A stretch of 64,000 nucleotides of DNA from the NCBI GenBank assembly GCA_040752025.1, contig JBFMFR010000041.1:6047-70046 (forward strand), in the 5' to 3' direction. Positions 34,820 through 43,900 of this stretch are shown piece by piece; the stretch's first letter is position 1, and each line of letters opens with the position of its first letter. Both the position numbers and the translations under genes were made by a program. This stretch comes from JBFMFR01 sp040752025 (GTDB lineage Bacteria > Chloroflexota > Anaerolineae > Anaerolineales > UBA4823). Under the pieces are notes generated by a model. It saw only the letters and a list, made by a program, of their open reading frames with translations, was not told where the DNA came from and ran no database searches.

Positions 34820-35854
34820 TTAGCGCTGGGAGATTTTGCGCCAGTAGGCGCGGTCTTTCTGGTCGTCGGCGTCGAGCAGGGCGGGGTGCACGTCGGGCAG
34901 CAGGCGGTGGCCGTGGGAGGTCCACAGGTCAGCGGCCAGGCGGCGAGGGTGGCAGCGCAGGCCCTGGCGAGTGAAGTATTCGCAGACACGGGTGACGTCG
35001 CGCTCGAAGATGCGGAAGGCGCTGCTGTTGGTGTTGGGATCGATGGCCTGGGGAAAGTCGATCAGGCTGATCTCGCCCTCCCAATAGAGGATGTTGTAGG
35101 CCGACAGGTCGCCGTGGATGCGGTTGTTTGCCAGCATGATCTCGATATTGCGCAGAACGCGGGCGTAAAGCTGCTTGGCTTCAATGGGGTCGAGATCGAT
35201 GCTGTTGAGGGTGGGTGCGGGGGCGTCTTCGTCGCCGATGAAGCCCATCAGGATGGCGTTGTGTCCGCTGGCCAGAGGCACGGGCACGTCGACGCCGGCG
35301 GCGTGCAGCAGGCGCAGGGTCTGCATTTCATGCTCGATCCAGGAGGTGTGCATCAAGCCCTGGCCGAAAGTGGTGCGCTTGGAGATGGCGCGCTGCATAC
35401 GGTCGTCGATGATCTCGCGGCCGTCTTCGTCCAGGTTGGCGCGGCCTTCACGATACATGTGATCGTTGCGCAGGTTGCGGAACTGGCGCGGCCGGTAAAC
35501 TTTGGCGGCCAGGTAGGGCTGGTCCAGGCCTTTGACGGAGGGATTAGCCAGGCACTGGTAGACGTGGGCTTCTTTGCCGCCTTTGACCAGGCTCAGAACA
35601 TCGTTCAGCCAGTGCTCCTGGTAGAAGGGCCCGAGCGAGTCGACGATCCACTGGCGCTCGTGGCGCGAGGCGTGGTAGGTGAAGTCGAAGCTATCTTGCT
35701 CGTCGCCCTGGTCGGCCAGTTGGGGGGGCGCCTCCCGAGCTTTGCGCGGCGGCTTGCGTTTGCCGGTATGCTCAGGAGGGGGCATGTTGCGGATGTGCAG
35801 GGCGAGCTCAGCTTCGTCCAGGTCGTCTTGGGTTAGCAAGTTCGGTTTGGTCAT
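34820..35854 (-). CDS. RIO1-like serine protein kinase
   Basis: 344 aa from MTKPNLLTQDDLDEAELALH with GAGGAA upstream. The atypical RIO fold is marked by KGGKEAHVYQC (flexible P-loop), IHGDLSAYN with catalytic Asp249 and Asn254, and metal-binding Asp266 in LIDFPQA. RIO1 kinases act in ribosome maturation in archaea and eukaryotes; bacterial members are less understood. The N-terminal ~60 residues are charged and likely disordered. Long upstream region (35855-36359) contains two terminators and a short ORF. Confidence 0.93.
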   Translation of the reverse strand: MTKPNLLTQDDLDEAELALHIRNMPPPEHTGKRKPPRKAREAPPQLADQGDEQDSFDFTYHASRHERQWIVDSLGPFYQEHWLNDVLSLVKGGKEAHVYQCLANPSVKGLDQPYLAAKVYRPRQFRNLRNDHMYREGRANLDEDGREIIDDRMQRAISKRTTFGQGLMHTSWIEHEMQTLRLLHAAGVDVPVPLASGHNAILMGFIGDEDAPAPTLNSIDLDPIEAKQLYARVLRNIEIMLANNRIHGDLSAYNILYWEGEISLIDFPQAIDPNTNSSAFRIFERDVTRVCEYFTRQGLRCHPRRLAADLWTSHGHRLLPDVHPALLDADDQKDRAYWRKISQR

Positions 35855-36039
35855 ACAGGGTTCCTCTGGGTAAAGCCGTTGGTGAGCGAAAAGGGGGAAA
35901 GGTCCCGAATGAAGTGAAACGGGCCGCGGCGGGCATGCGGGCGCACGGCGCAGCATAGCGCAGCGGGCGGAGTACAGATTGGGTTGTGCGTGAGTCGGTC
36001 AGTGTCCATCTTTCTCGAGTCTGGTGAATTCAAAACAAA

Positions 36040-36072
36040 ATCGCCACGGTTTGGAAGAACACCTGTGGCGAT
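36040..36072 (-). terminator. Intrinsic terminator 2 downstream of the 21-codon ORF
   Basis: On the minus strand ATCGCCACAGG-type arms pair over ten positions (one G-U) and are followed by TTTTGTTTTG. It lies 130 bases past the sORF stop and about 185 bases before the RIO kinase start. Confidence 0.75.
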
Positions 36073-36149
36073 CTGGGGGCGGATGGCAGGTGGCGCCTGA
36101 TCGTTGTCAGGCGTGCACCTGGCACGCGCATCCTGGGAAAGAATCAAAA

Positions 36150-36178
36150 GGCCACAGGGCTGGAGCGCGCCTGTGGCC
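36150..36178 (-). terminator. Intrinsic terminator 1 downstream of the 21-codon ORF
   Basis: GGCCACAGG pairs with CCTGTGGCC (11-base loop) and is followed by TTTTGATTC on the minus strand, 23 bases after the sORF stop. Confidence 0.82.
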
Positions 36179-36201
36179 GTAAACTAACGGTCAGGAGGGG
36201 G

Positions 36202-36267
36202 CTAGGATCGTCCGCCCGGAGGCGCGCTCAAATTATTCGATTGGGAAGTATGCAGTTGACCTGACAT
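36202..36267 (-). CDS. Short ORF (21 aa) with strong ribosome binding site
   Basis: Encodes MSGQLHTSQSNNLSAPPGGR plus a final Ser. AAAGGAGG (36278-36285) lies ten bases before the ATG, stronger than at most genes in the window. A terminator starts 23 bases after the stop and a second follows. No known family; Ser/Asn/Gln-rich with a PPGG end, no membrane segment. It may be a small protein, a leader peptide for the RIO kinase downstream, or a tail cistron of the phosphoesterase transcript (93 bases upstream). No run of one codon points to classical attenuation. Confidence 0.5.
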   Translation of the reverse strand: MSGQLHTSQSNNLSAPPGGRS

Positions 36268-36359
36268 AGATCGTACGCCTCCTTTCGGGTTAAGATATGG
36301 TTAAGACCAACGGAGCAGAGTTTACCATTGAATCATTCCAGAGTCAAGTATTTGATCGT

Positions 36360-37412
36360 TCAGGCGATGACCTGCTGGATGAAGTCGCTGAGTTTGCCCC
36401 GATCGTAGATTTCATAGTAGGGTGGGGCCAGGCTGCTGCGACCCCATTTGACCAGGCGGATTTCATCGTCCTCGATTTCCAGGGCGGTGAGGCCATCGGA
36501 GTAGATGCCGCAGCCGGTGTTGAAGTAGCAGGGCAGGGGCTGCCCGGAAGGCTCGGTGGGCTCGATCAGGCGGCCCTTGTCTCTTTCGTCGGCGATGCGG
36601 CGCTGCAACTGGCTGATTTGCTCCAGGTTTTCGACGCGCTTGCGCTTGGAAGTTTTGCTCAAGGAGTTCTCGGCTTTCAACTGGGCGACCTGGGTTTCGA
36701 GCTTCTCGCCGTAGGAATGGGAGGCAAAAATGGCGCGGTGCGAGTGGCCGCAGACGAGCAGGACTTTGCTGGCTTTGGCCCACTGGTAGAGGGTGCGCTC
36801 GTAGTCGCGGGCGATGGGTGATTTGGTGGAGGCAGTGGGGGAGTACAGGCCGACGGCTCTGGCGTAAGGCTCGATGCCGCGGAACAGACGGGCGGCGAAG
36901 CGCGAGAACCAGGCGTATTTGTCCGAGTCGAGGGTGCCCTGGTGGCCGTGCACCAGCAGGATGCGACTGGCTCCGGAGGCGTCTTTGAGCTTGATGGCTG
37001 GCGGGGCGAAGTGGTTGCGCGCCTGGCCAGCCGGGCTGCGGGTAGGGTCGACCAGGCCGGCCCACTCGTGGTCGTGGTTGCCGAAGATGCGCCACAGGCG
37101 GGCCTCGCCGAAGGCGCGCATGCGAGCGTAGATGGATTCATCGTAGCGGGCCTGAATAGCGGGCAGGTCGAACTGCCAGAACTCTTCGATGTCGCCGAGC
37201 AGGAGCAGCGTGTAGGCGCGGGCCAGGTAGTGGTCCAGAGCGCGCTCCAGGGCGGCGAGGTTGTCCCAAAAATCGTCCGCCTCGCCGCCGTCACCGAGGT
37301 GCAGGTCGCTAATCAGGGCAAATTTGTGAGCGCCCAGGTCGAGGGTGGGGATGGATGGGTCCTGCCAAAGGGCAGAAAGCTGATCCCAGGCGTCTTTTTT
37401 ATCCAGAAACAT
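36360..37412 (-). CDS. Calcineurin-like metallophosphoesterase
   Basis: 350 aa with AGGAA before the ATG. Metal-binding motifs appear in order: SDLHLGD (about 34-40), GDIEEFW, FGNHDHEW, LVHGHQG and CGHSHRA. The C-terminal third is charged (KTSKRKRVENLEQISQLQRR) and probably a coiled coil. Similar in plan to large UDP-diacylglucosamine-hydrolase-like or uncharacterised phosphoesterases; substrate unknown. Its start overlaps the preceding small gene by 14 bases, so they are co-translated. Confidence 0.9.
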   Translation of the reverse strand: MFLDKKDAWDQLSALWQDPSIPTLDLGAHKFALISDLHLGDGGEADDFWDNLAALERALDHYLARAYTLLLLGDIEEFWQFDLPAIQARYDESIYARMRAFGEARLWRIFGNHDHEWAGLVDPTRSPAGQARNHFAPPAIKLKDASGASRILLVHGHQGTLDSDKYAWFSRFAARLFRGIEPYARAVGLYSPTASTKSPIARDYERTLYQWAKASKVLLVCGHSHRAIFASHSYGEKLETQVAQLKAENSLSKTSKRKRVENLEQISQLQRRIADERDKGRLIEPTEPSGQPLPCYFNTGCGIYSDGLTALEIEDDEIRLVKWGRSSLAPPYYEIYDRGKLSDFIQQVIA

Positions 37413-37650
37413 GGCGGTTCAGTTCCTGTTGGGCGAAACGATCATTGATCAGGATGCAGCCGCGGTTGCCGGGGGCGCGCAAGAAGCCACGGTGGTTTGG
37501 GTCGCCGCCGGTGGCCTGCTGGCAGGTCCAGCACCAGCGGGCGGCCTGGGTGTACCAGGCGACCTCGGCCTCCTGGCGAATCTCTGCACAAATTTGCTGC
37601 GCTATTTCCAATGGAATGGTGGGGACGGTGGTTTGATCGGGCACGTTCAT
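37399..37650 (-). CDS. Small Cys/Trp-rich protein of unknown function
   Basis: 83 aa, AGGAGA upstream. Contains WYTQAARWCWTCQQATGGD with a CxxC pair, then HRGFLRAPGNRGCILINDRF. The CxxC plus later Cys could bind zinc or iron, but no family is recognised. Overlap with the phosphoesterase gene and a proper ribosome binding site argue that it is real. No signal peptide or membrane segment. Confidence 0.7.
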   Translation of the reverse strand: MNVPDQTTVPTIPLEIAQQICAEIRQEAEVAWYTQAARWCWTCQQATGGDPNHRGFLRAPGNRGCILINDRFAQQELNRHVSG

Positions 37651-37748
37651 TTTGGGTCTCCTGTATCAAACGTAGGTCTCCTGGAGATTTATGCAACCTG
37701 GGGGCTGGCGATGAAAGATTGTTTAGCCAAGCTCCTGGAGATGCGTGC

Positions 37749-38609
37749 TTAATTTGATGATACCACCTCTGCAAGCAAAGTCAACAACTGGTCGGCGATC
37801 TGGTCTGGCGAGCCTTCGATGAAGATGCGCTTGCGCAGGTCAAGGGGGGCGGCGGCTAACTCGCTGACCCAGGTGGGGGAGCCGGTCAGGCCGATGAAGT
37901 TCGGGTCGGCGGAAAGGTCGGCAGCATTCCAGATGGTCACCTGGGCGGGCTGGAGCGACCAGTTCTTGATGCGGAAGTCGATGAAGCGCGGTTCGTTGGC
38001 AGCGGTCTTGACGGAGATCAGGCAGGGGCTGCCGGGCTGGAAGGGCGCTTCCAGGATTTCGTAGCCGCCCTTGATCTCGCGGCGGCCGCGCGCCTGGCGG
38101 CGCGCCAGATCGAGATCCAGACGGGTGAGCAGGGTGAGCTGGGGGATGTCCAGCCATTCTGCCAGGCCGGCGGGCACCTGGCCGGTAGCGCCATCAGAGG
38201 ATTCTTCGCCGCAGAATATGAGCGAAGGCGGGTGTGGGGCGAATTGACCCAATTTGTGGATGGCCTGAGCGAGGGTGTAGGTGGTAGCCAGCGTGTCGGC
38301 GCCGCCGAAGGCGGGGTCGGAGAGCAGGTAGATGTGGTCGCAGCCCAGGGAGAGGGCGATGCGCAAGCCGGGCTCGAAGTTAGGCGGGCCCATCGACAGG
38401 ATGCTGACCTGCCCGCCGTAGCGGTCTTTGACGTCCAGGGCTATCTCCAGGGCGTTCATGTCGGGGGGATTGATCTCCAGGCGGGCATCCGAGCGCTCCA
38501 GCAGGCGAGTCTCGGGGTCGACGCGGATCTCCTCGGGCTTGGGGACAACCTTGACGCAAACAACGCTGTGCAAGGTGTTCTCTGGGTGGCGCGGCTCAGG
38601 CTGTGGCAT
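37749..38609 (-). CDS. etfB: Electron transfer flavoprotein beta subunit
   Basis: 286 aa. Typical EtfB/FixA sequence: VVCVKVVPKPEEIRVDPETR, INPPDMNALEIALDVKDRYG, and LSDPAFGGADTLATTYTLA. It forms a heterodimer with EtfA and carries AMP or a second FAD. Whether it is a bifurcating ETF cannot be decided by eye. Last gene of the kor-hdr-etf operon, overlapping etfA by 14 bases. Confidence 0.92.
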   Translation of the reverse strand: MPQPEPRHPENTLHSVVCVKVVPKPEEIRVDPETRLLERSDARLEINPPDMNALEIALDVKDRYGGQVSILSMGPPNFEPGLRIALSLGCDHIYLLSDPAFGGADTLATTYTLAQAIHKLGQFAPHPPSLIFCGEESSDGATGQVPAGLAEWLDIPQLTLLTRLDLDLARRQARGRREIKGGYEILEAPFQPGSPCLISVKTAANEPRFIDFRIKNWSLQPAQVTIWNAADLSADPNFIGLTGSPTWVSELAAAPLDLRKRIFIEGSPDQIADQLLTLLAEVVSSN

Positions 38610-39648
38610 GGGCTACCTCCGGGCGTTCGCTTTGCGGGCTGTCGCCCACTTGCTCTAAGGCGGCAATCCAGGCGGGGAGCACCTGGTGGACATCGCCAAC
38701 GATGCAGTAATCAGCGTAATCGAAGATGGGAGCGCTGGGGTCGGTGTTGATGGCGACGACGATCTCGGCTTTTTCGATGCCGACAACGAAGTGGAAGGCG
38801 CCGCTGATGCCGCAGCAGATGGCAACCTTGGGGCGGCAGACCACGCCGGTCTGCCCGATCTGGCGCTCGCGCTCGATGTAGCCCTCGTCCACGGGCGGGC
38901 GCGTGGCGCCGACGTCGCCGCCGAGCAGGCCAGCCAGGCGGCGAAGCAGGTCGAAATCGCCCTCGACGCCGCGCCCGCCAGCGACCAGCACGGGAGTTTT
39001 GCGCAGGTCAACTTGCTCGCCCACCTGGCGCTCGACCAGGCGGGTGCGGATCAACTCGGGGGAGAGCTCCACGGGCAGGCGCACCAGGTCGCCGCGGCGG
39101 GTGGGGTCGGGCGGGAGGGGGGTGAAAACGCCGGGACGGACGGTGGCCATCTGGGGGCGGAAAGCGCCCATCTGGATGATGGCCAGCACGCCGCCGCCGA
39201 AGCCGGAAACTTCGCTGGCGAGCAGGCCGGTGTCGGGGTCCATGCGCAGGTCGGTGCAGTCGGCGTTCAGGCCGGTGCGCAGGCGCACGGCCAGGCGGCC
39301 GGCCAGGTCGCGCCCGTTGGGGGTGACGCCCAGCAGGAAGACGCTGGGTTTGGCCTGCATGAGGGCCTGGAAAACCACCCGGGCGTAGGCGTCGATGCTA
39401 AATTGTTCTAACAGGGGATGTTCGGCCAGCCAGACCTGTTCAGCGCCGTAAGCGAAGGCCAGCGGGACGAGGTGTTCGACCTGATGGCCGAGGAGCAGAG
39501 CGGCCAGGCCCCAGCCCATTTGGCCGGCAAGCTGGCTGCCCTTGGCGAGCATTTCCAGCGAGACGTCCTCCAGGACGCCGCCGTCTTGTTCTAGGTAGAC
39601 CCAGATGGCTTTGGATTCTTGGTCAATTCCGTATAAGGATTCGAGCAT
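38596..39648 (-). CDS. etfA: Electron transfer flavoprotein alpha subunit
   Basis: 350 aa from MLESLYGIDQESKAIWVYLE. The C-terminal FAD-binding domain is clear: VAGGRGVEGDFDLLRRLA, RQIGQTGVVCRPKVAICCGI, and INTDPSAPIFDYADYCIVGD. It should hold the electron-carrying FAD of the EtfAB dimer. The gene follows the HdrD-like FeS protein by 51 bases that are filled by REP-like repeats, and overlaps etfB. Confidence 0.93.
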   Translation of the reverse strand: MLESLYGIDQESKAIWVYLEQDGGVLEDVSLEMLAKGSQLAGQMGWGLAALLLGHQVEHLVPLAFAYGAEQVWLAEHPLLEQFSIDAYARVVFQALMQAKPSVFLLGVTPNGRDLAGRLAVRLRTGLNADCTDLRMDPDTGLLASEVSGFGGGVLAIIQMGAFRPQMATVRPGVFTPLPPDPTRRGDLVRLPVELSPELIRTRLVERQVGEQVDLRKTPVLVAGGRGVEGDFDLLRRLAGLLGGDVGATRPPVDEGYIERERQIGQTGVVCRPKVAICCGISGAFHFVVGIEKAEIVVAINTDPSAPIFDYADYCIVGDVHQVLPAWIAALEQVGDSPQSERPEVAHATA

Positions 39649-39679
39649 GTTTTGCTCCGGGTGAGTGCGGGTTATGCCG

Positions 39680-39775
39680 GGGGCGCACACCGTGCGCCCC
39701 TACGGGTGTGGGTCGTGGTTGATGGCCGGGTCAGGGCATACACCGTGCGCCCCTACGAGGTGTGGGTCGTGGTTT
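39680..39775. repeat. Two REP-like palindromes in 53-bp tandem
   Basis: GGGGCGCAC-ACC-GTGCGCCCC (39680-39700) and a degenerate second copy (39734-39754) are each followed by TACGNGGTGTGGGTCGTGGTT; repeat period 53. The second copy lies inside the 3' end of the hdrD-like frame and the first supplies its stop region, so the repeats encode the protein's last ~22 residues. Confidence 0.8.
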
Positions 39776-40950
39776 GATGCCAGGGCCATAGAAGCGATTT
39801 CGGCAACGTCGAGAACGGCGAGGTGTTCCAGTTTGGCGAGCTTGGCGCTGTCTTCCAGGCAGACGATGCAGAAGGGGCAGGCGGTGACCAGGAGGGGGGC
39901 GGTCTGGGCGGCCTCGCTGACGCGCAGGTCAGAGAAGCGCTCGCCGGGGGCGGTCTCGAGCCACATGCGCCCGCCGCCGCCTCCGCAGCACAGGCCGTCC
40001 ACCTGCGAATGCGGCATCTCAACCAGCTCCAGGCCGGGGATAGCGGAAAGCACCTGGCGGGGGGCGGCGTATTCCTGGTTGTGGCGGCCCAGGTAGCAGG
40101 GATCCTGGAAGGTGACGCGCCGGGCGGGCTGCGAGGCGGGGAACTTCAGGCGGCCCTGCTCCAGCAATTGGGCCAGGTACTGGGTGTAATGCAGGGCAGT
40201 GAAGGCCGGCTGGCCGTCCGGGCTGGGGTAATGGTTCTTGAAGACATCGTAGCAATGCGGCGAGACGGTCACCAGGCAGGTGACGCCTTTACCCTGCAAG
40301 CGTTGGGTGGTGGCCTGGGCGATCTCCTGGAAGTAGGGCTTGTGACCGACGCTGAGGGCGGCCTCGCCGCAGCAGGGCTCGTCGTCGCCCAGGTAGCCGA
40401 AGGAGACCCCGGCAGTGTGCAAAACCCGGGCCAGGGCGCGGGCGATCTGCTGCGCCCGGCGGTCATAGGAGGCGGTGCAGCCGACGTAGAGCAGGATTTC
40501 GTGAACCTGGGGATCGAAGGCGGGCAGCTTCCCGGGCAGGTCCAGATTTTTGGCCCAGGCGGAGCGCTGGGTGGGCGGCTGCGACCAAGGGTTGTCGTTC
40601 CAAAAGATCGACCAGAGCAGGGAGGGCAGGCCGGGCTCGACGGCGCGGCGCTCCCAGGCGATGGCGCGCAGGCCACGGAAGACGTCGGCGATGTGCACGC
40701 CGCGCGGGCAGTAGGGCTCGCACTGGGCGCAGGTGGTGCACAACCACAGGCTTTCATCGCCATTGCATAGGCCAAGCTGAGCCTGGCGCATGAGGGTGCG
40801 CACGGAAAGCGGCTGGTCGCGCACCAGGCCCCAGGGACAGGCGGCGGTGCAGACGCCGCACTGGTAGCACAGGGCCGCTGCGCCGTCGGTCAACTGGATC
40901 AATTCTTCCCAGGTATCATCATCGAGTAGCGTGTATTCTGCTTCGGGCAT
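39700..40950 (-). CDS. HdrD-like FeS protein (two 4Fe-4S motifs, two CCG domains)
   Basis: 416 aa with GAGGAA before the ATG. Ferredoxin-like clusters at CYQCGVCTAACPWG and CTTCAQCEPYCPRG, then two CCG (cysteine-rich) domains: YVGCTASYD...EPCCGEAA and FQDPCYLGRHNQ...DGLCCGGGGG. This is the HdrBC/HdrD layout that carries noncubane 4Fe-4S clusters in heterodisulfide reductases; in bacteria the acceptor is often a quinone or unknown disulfide. It lies between hdrA and etfA. The C-terminal tail (NHDPHLVGAHGVCPDPAINH) is encoded by inserted REP-like repeats and is unlikely to be conserved. Confidence 0.9.
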   Translation of the reverse strand: MPEAEYTLLDDDTWEELIQLTDGAAALCYQCGVCTAACPWGLVRDQPLSVRTLMRQAQLGLCNGDESLWLCTTCAQCEPYCPRGVHIADVFRGLRAIAWERRAVEPGLPSLLWSIFWNDNPWSQPPTQRSAWAKNLDLPGKLPAFDPQVHEILLYVGCTASYDRRAQQIARALARVLHTAGVSFGYLGDDEPCCGEAALSVGHKPYFQEIAQATTQRLQGKGVTCLVTVSPHCYDVFKNHYPSPDGQPAFTALHYTQYLAQLLEQGRLKFPASQPARRVTFQDPCYLGRHNQEYAAPRQVLSAIPGLELVEMPHSQVDGLCCGGGGGRMWLETAPGERFSDLRVSEAAQTAPLLVTACPFCIVCLEDSAKLAKLEHLAVLDVAEIASMALASNHDPHLVGAHGVCPDPAINHDPHP

Positions 40951-40968
40951 GGGGTTCCTCGCAGGGAG

Positions 40969-43900
40969 TCAGGGGGTACGCTCGGGCACGCCCACCGGTT
41001 GGGCGTTGTGGGCACGGATGACGGCGTCCATCTCGGTGATCTTCTCGGCAAACTCTTTGCCTTCGGCGGCGGAGATCCAGCGCAACTGCAGGCGCTCGGG
41101 GGCGATGCCCTGGCGCTCGAACTTGCGCTGCCAGTGCTGAAAGCGCTTCCAGGTGAGGCGGTTGGCGTAGTTGTAGTGGCAATCGGAGCCGGTCTCGGTC
41201 AGGCGGCAGCCGGTGATGAGCACGGCTCCGGCGCCCTTTTCGAAAGCGCGGGCGACGAAGGACTCTTCGAAGCGAGCGGAGCACATGGTGCGGATGACGC
41301 GCGCCGAGGCGGGGTACTGGCGCTTTTCGATGCCGGCCAGGTCGGCTCCGGCGTAGGAGCACCAGTTGCAGGTGAAGACCAGGCATTTCTCCTGCGGGTC
41401 GTTGGCCAGGGCAGCGTCCACCTGGGCCAGGATTTGCTCGCGGGTGAAATAGGGCATCTCGATAGCGTCGAAATTGCACTCGGCGGCGCAGGTGCCGCAG
41501 CCCATGCAGGCGGCTTCCAGGATTTTCACAATGCCGCCTTTGCCAGCCGGGCCGATCTGCTGGATGGCGCTGAAGGGGCAGACTTTGACGCAGCGCATGC
41601 AGCCTTTGCACAGGTCGGGGATGAGCCTGGCAGTGAGGGGCTCTTTTTCGATGACGTCGCGAGCGAGGAGGGCGCCGGCCTTGCCGGCAACCGCCAGGGC
41701 CTGGGCGATCGATTCGCGCACATCCTTAGCGCCCTGGCTGGCGCCAGCCAGGAAGACGCCCTCCACAGCGGTCTGGACGGGGCCCAGCTTGGGATGCAGT
41801 TCCATGAGGAAGCCGTCTTCGCTGTGGGCCAGCTTCAATTGATCGGAGATGTTCTCCTGTCCAGGGGTCAGGCCGACGACGAGCACCAGCAGGTCAGTGG
41901 GGACGCGCACGGTTGTGCCCAGCAGGTGATCGTAGAGTTCAAGGTATGGTGGCGATTCGCCGGGTTGGCTGGTGTGCAGACGGATGGCTTCCTGGGGCGG
42001 GCGCTCCGAATCGTAGCGGAAGAACTGCACACCGGCGCGCATGGCCTGCTCGTAAAGCTCCTCCGCCTGGCGGCTGTAGGTGCGGATCTCTTTGCACAGC
42101 AGGCGCACTTTCTTGCCCATCTGGCGCAGGCGCAGAGCCTGGGCGATCATGGAGGTGCAGCAGTAGCGCGAGCAGCCCATCTGCCCCTGGCGCGAGCCGA
42201 CGCAGGTGATGAAGGTGACGCGTTCGGCGTCGGGGACTTCGCCGCGGGCCAGCAGGGATTCCAATTCCAGGTTGGTGATGACCGGCGGCGCTTGCCGTGG
42301 GTCCTGCCCATAACCGAACTCGACCGGCTGGTAAGGGAGCGAGCCGGTGGCGACAACCACGGCACCGACTTGCAGGTCGGCGGCACGGACGTCAGCGGAA
42401 CTCCCATCGACAGGGCCGAGGTGAGCGTGGAAATTGCCCACCACGCCGGAGATGGTTTCGATGGCGGTGTTCAGGTGAACGTGAATGTGGCACTTCTTCA
42501 CCTGGCGGATCTTGGTCTCGAGCAACTGGCGGGCGGCGATATCGGCCGGGGCGACCCGGTCGAGCTGGTTGAGCAGGCCGCCCAACTGGGCTTCTTTTTC
42601 CACCAGATGGGTGGGGATGCCCTGGCTGGCGAGAGCCACGGCGGCGGTCATACCGGCGATGCCGCCGCCGATCACCAGGGCGCGGCGGGTGAGAGGCAGG
42701 TGGGAGGTCTGCAAAGGTACCAGGAGGCGAGCTTTCTCGACTGCCATCCAGACCATGTCCATGGCTTTGAGGGTGGCGGCCTGGCGGTCATGCTTGTGCA
42801 CCCAGGAGTCCATGTTGCGGATGTTGGACATCTCCAGCAGGTAGGGGTTGAGGCCGGAGCGCTGCAAGACGCCGCGGAAGATGGATTCGTGCGTCTTGGG
42901 GGAGCAGGCGGCGACCACGACGCGGGTGATGCCGTGCTCGCGGATGGCGGCTTCGATTTCCTGCTGGGTGTTGCCAGCGCAGGAGAACATCTGGTTGGAG
43001 GCGTAGACCACGCCGGGCAGGGTGCGGGCGTATTCGACGACCTGGTGGACATCGACGACCCCGGCGATATTGCTGCCGCAGTGGCAGACGAAGACGCCGA
43101 TGCGGGGCGTTTCGATGCCGGGCATGGGCTCGACCTCGGGCGGCTCGGGCCAATAGCGCCCGGTGAGGTGGCTGAGGGCCAGGGCAGCCGCGCCGCTGCC
43201 CTCCGAGACGCTGTCGGGGATGTCCTTGGGGCCGGAGGCGCAGCCAGCGGCGTAGATGCCGGGGCGGGTGGTGGCTACCAGGCCGCCCTGGGTCTCCAGG
43301 GAGCGGATGAAGCCATCCTGATCGAGGTCGATGCCCAGGCTGCCGGCCAGGTCGACCAGGCCGTGGGGCGGGGTGACGGCGTTGGCCAGAACGACCATGT
43401 CGTAGTCGCTTTCGATGCGCTGGGCGGCTTCGGTGTCTTCGTACAGGACGCGGATGCGGCCCCAGCCGTTGGAGGTCTCTGAGGGAGAGCCGCCGGGCTG
43501 GATGCGGGAGGGCCGGCCGCGGATGAAGCGAGCGCCTTCGGCCTGGGTGCGCTGCCAGAAGCCATCGAAGCCTTTGCCGTAGGCGCGCACGTCCATGTAG
43601 AGCACATCCACGTTGTGGACGCCGTGATCGAGGGCCTGATAGGCGTGTTTGATCGAATACATGCAGCAGAAGCGCGAGCAGTATGGAAAGTGACGCCGGT
43701 CGCGCGAGCCCACGCACAGGACAAAGAGGATGTTCTCGGGATGCCGGCCGTCCGAGGGGCGGATGATCTCGCCGCCGGTCGGCCCGGCGGAGTTGATCAA
43801 GCGCTCGAACTCCATGGCGGTGAGGATATCGGGATGAGCACCGTAGCCGTATTCGCTCATCTGGCGCGGGTCGAGCATATCGTAGCCGATGGCAACGATG

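Noticed and set aside
40999..43482. 827-codon plus-strand ORF opposite hdrA, and similar long antisense ORFs (6329-7276, 8234-9304, 33621-34604, 50958-52418)
   Set aside because: Composition is Gly/Ala/Val/Asp-rich with no domains, and each mirrors a well-supported gene; this is a codon-bias shadow in GC-rich DNA.
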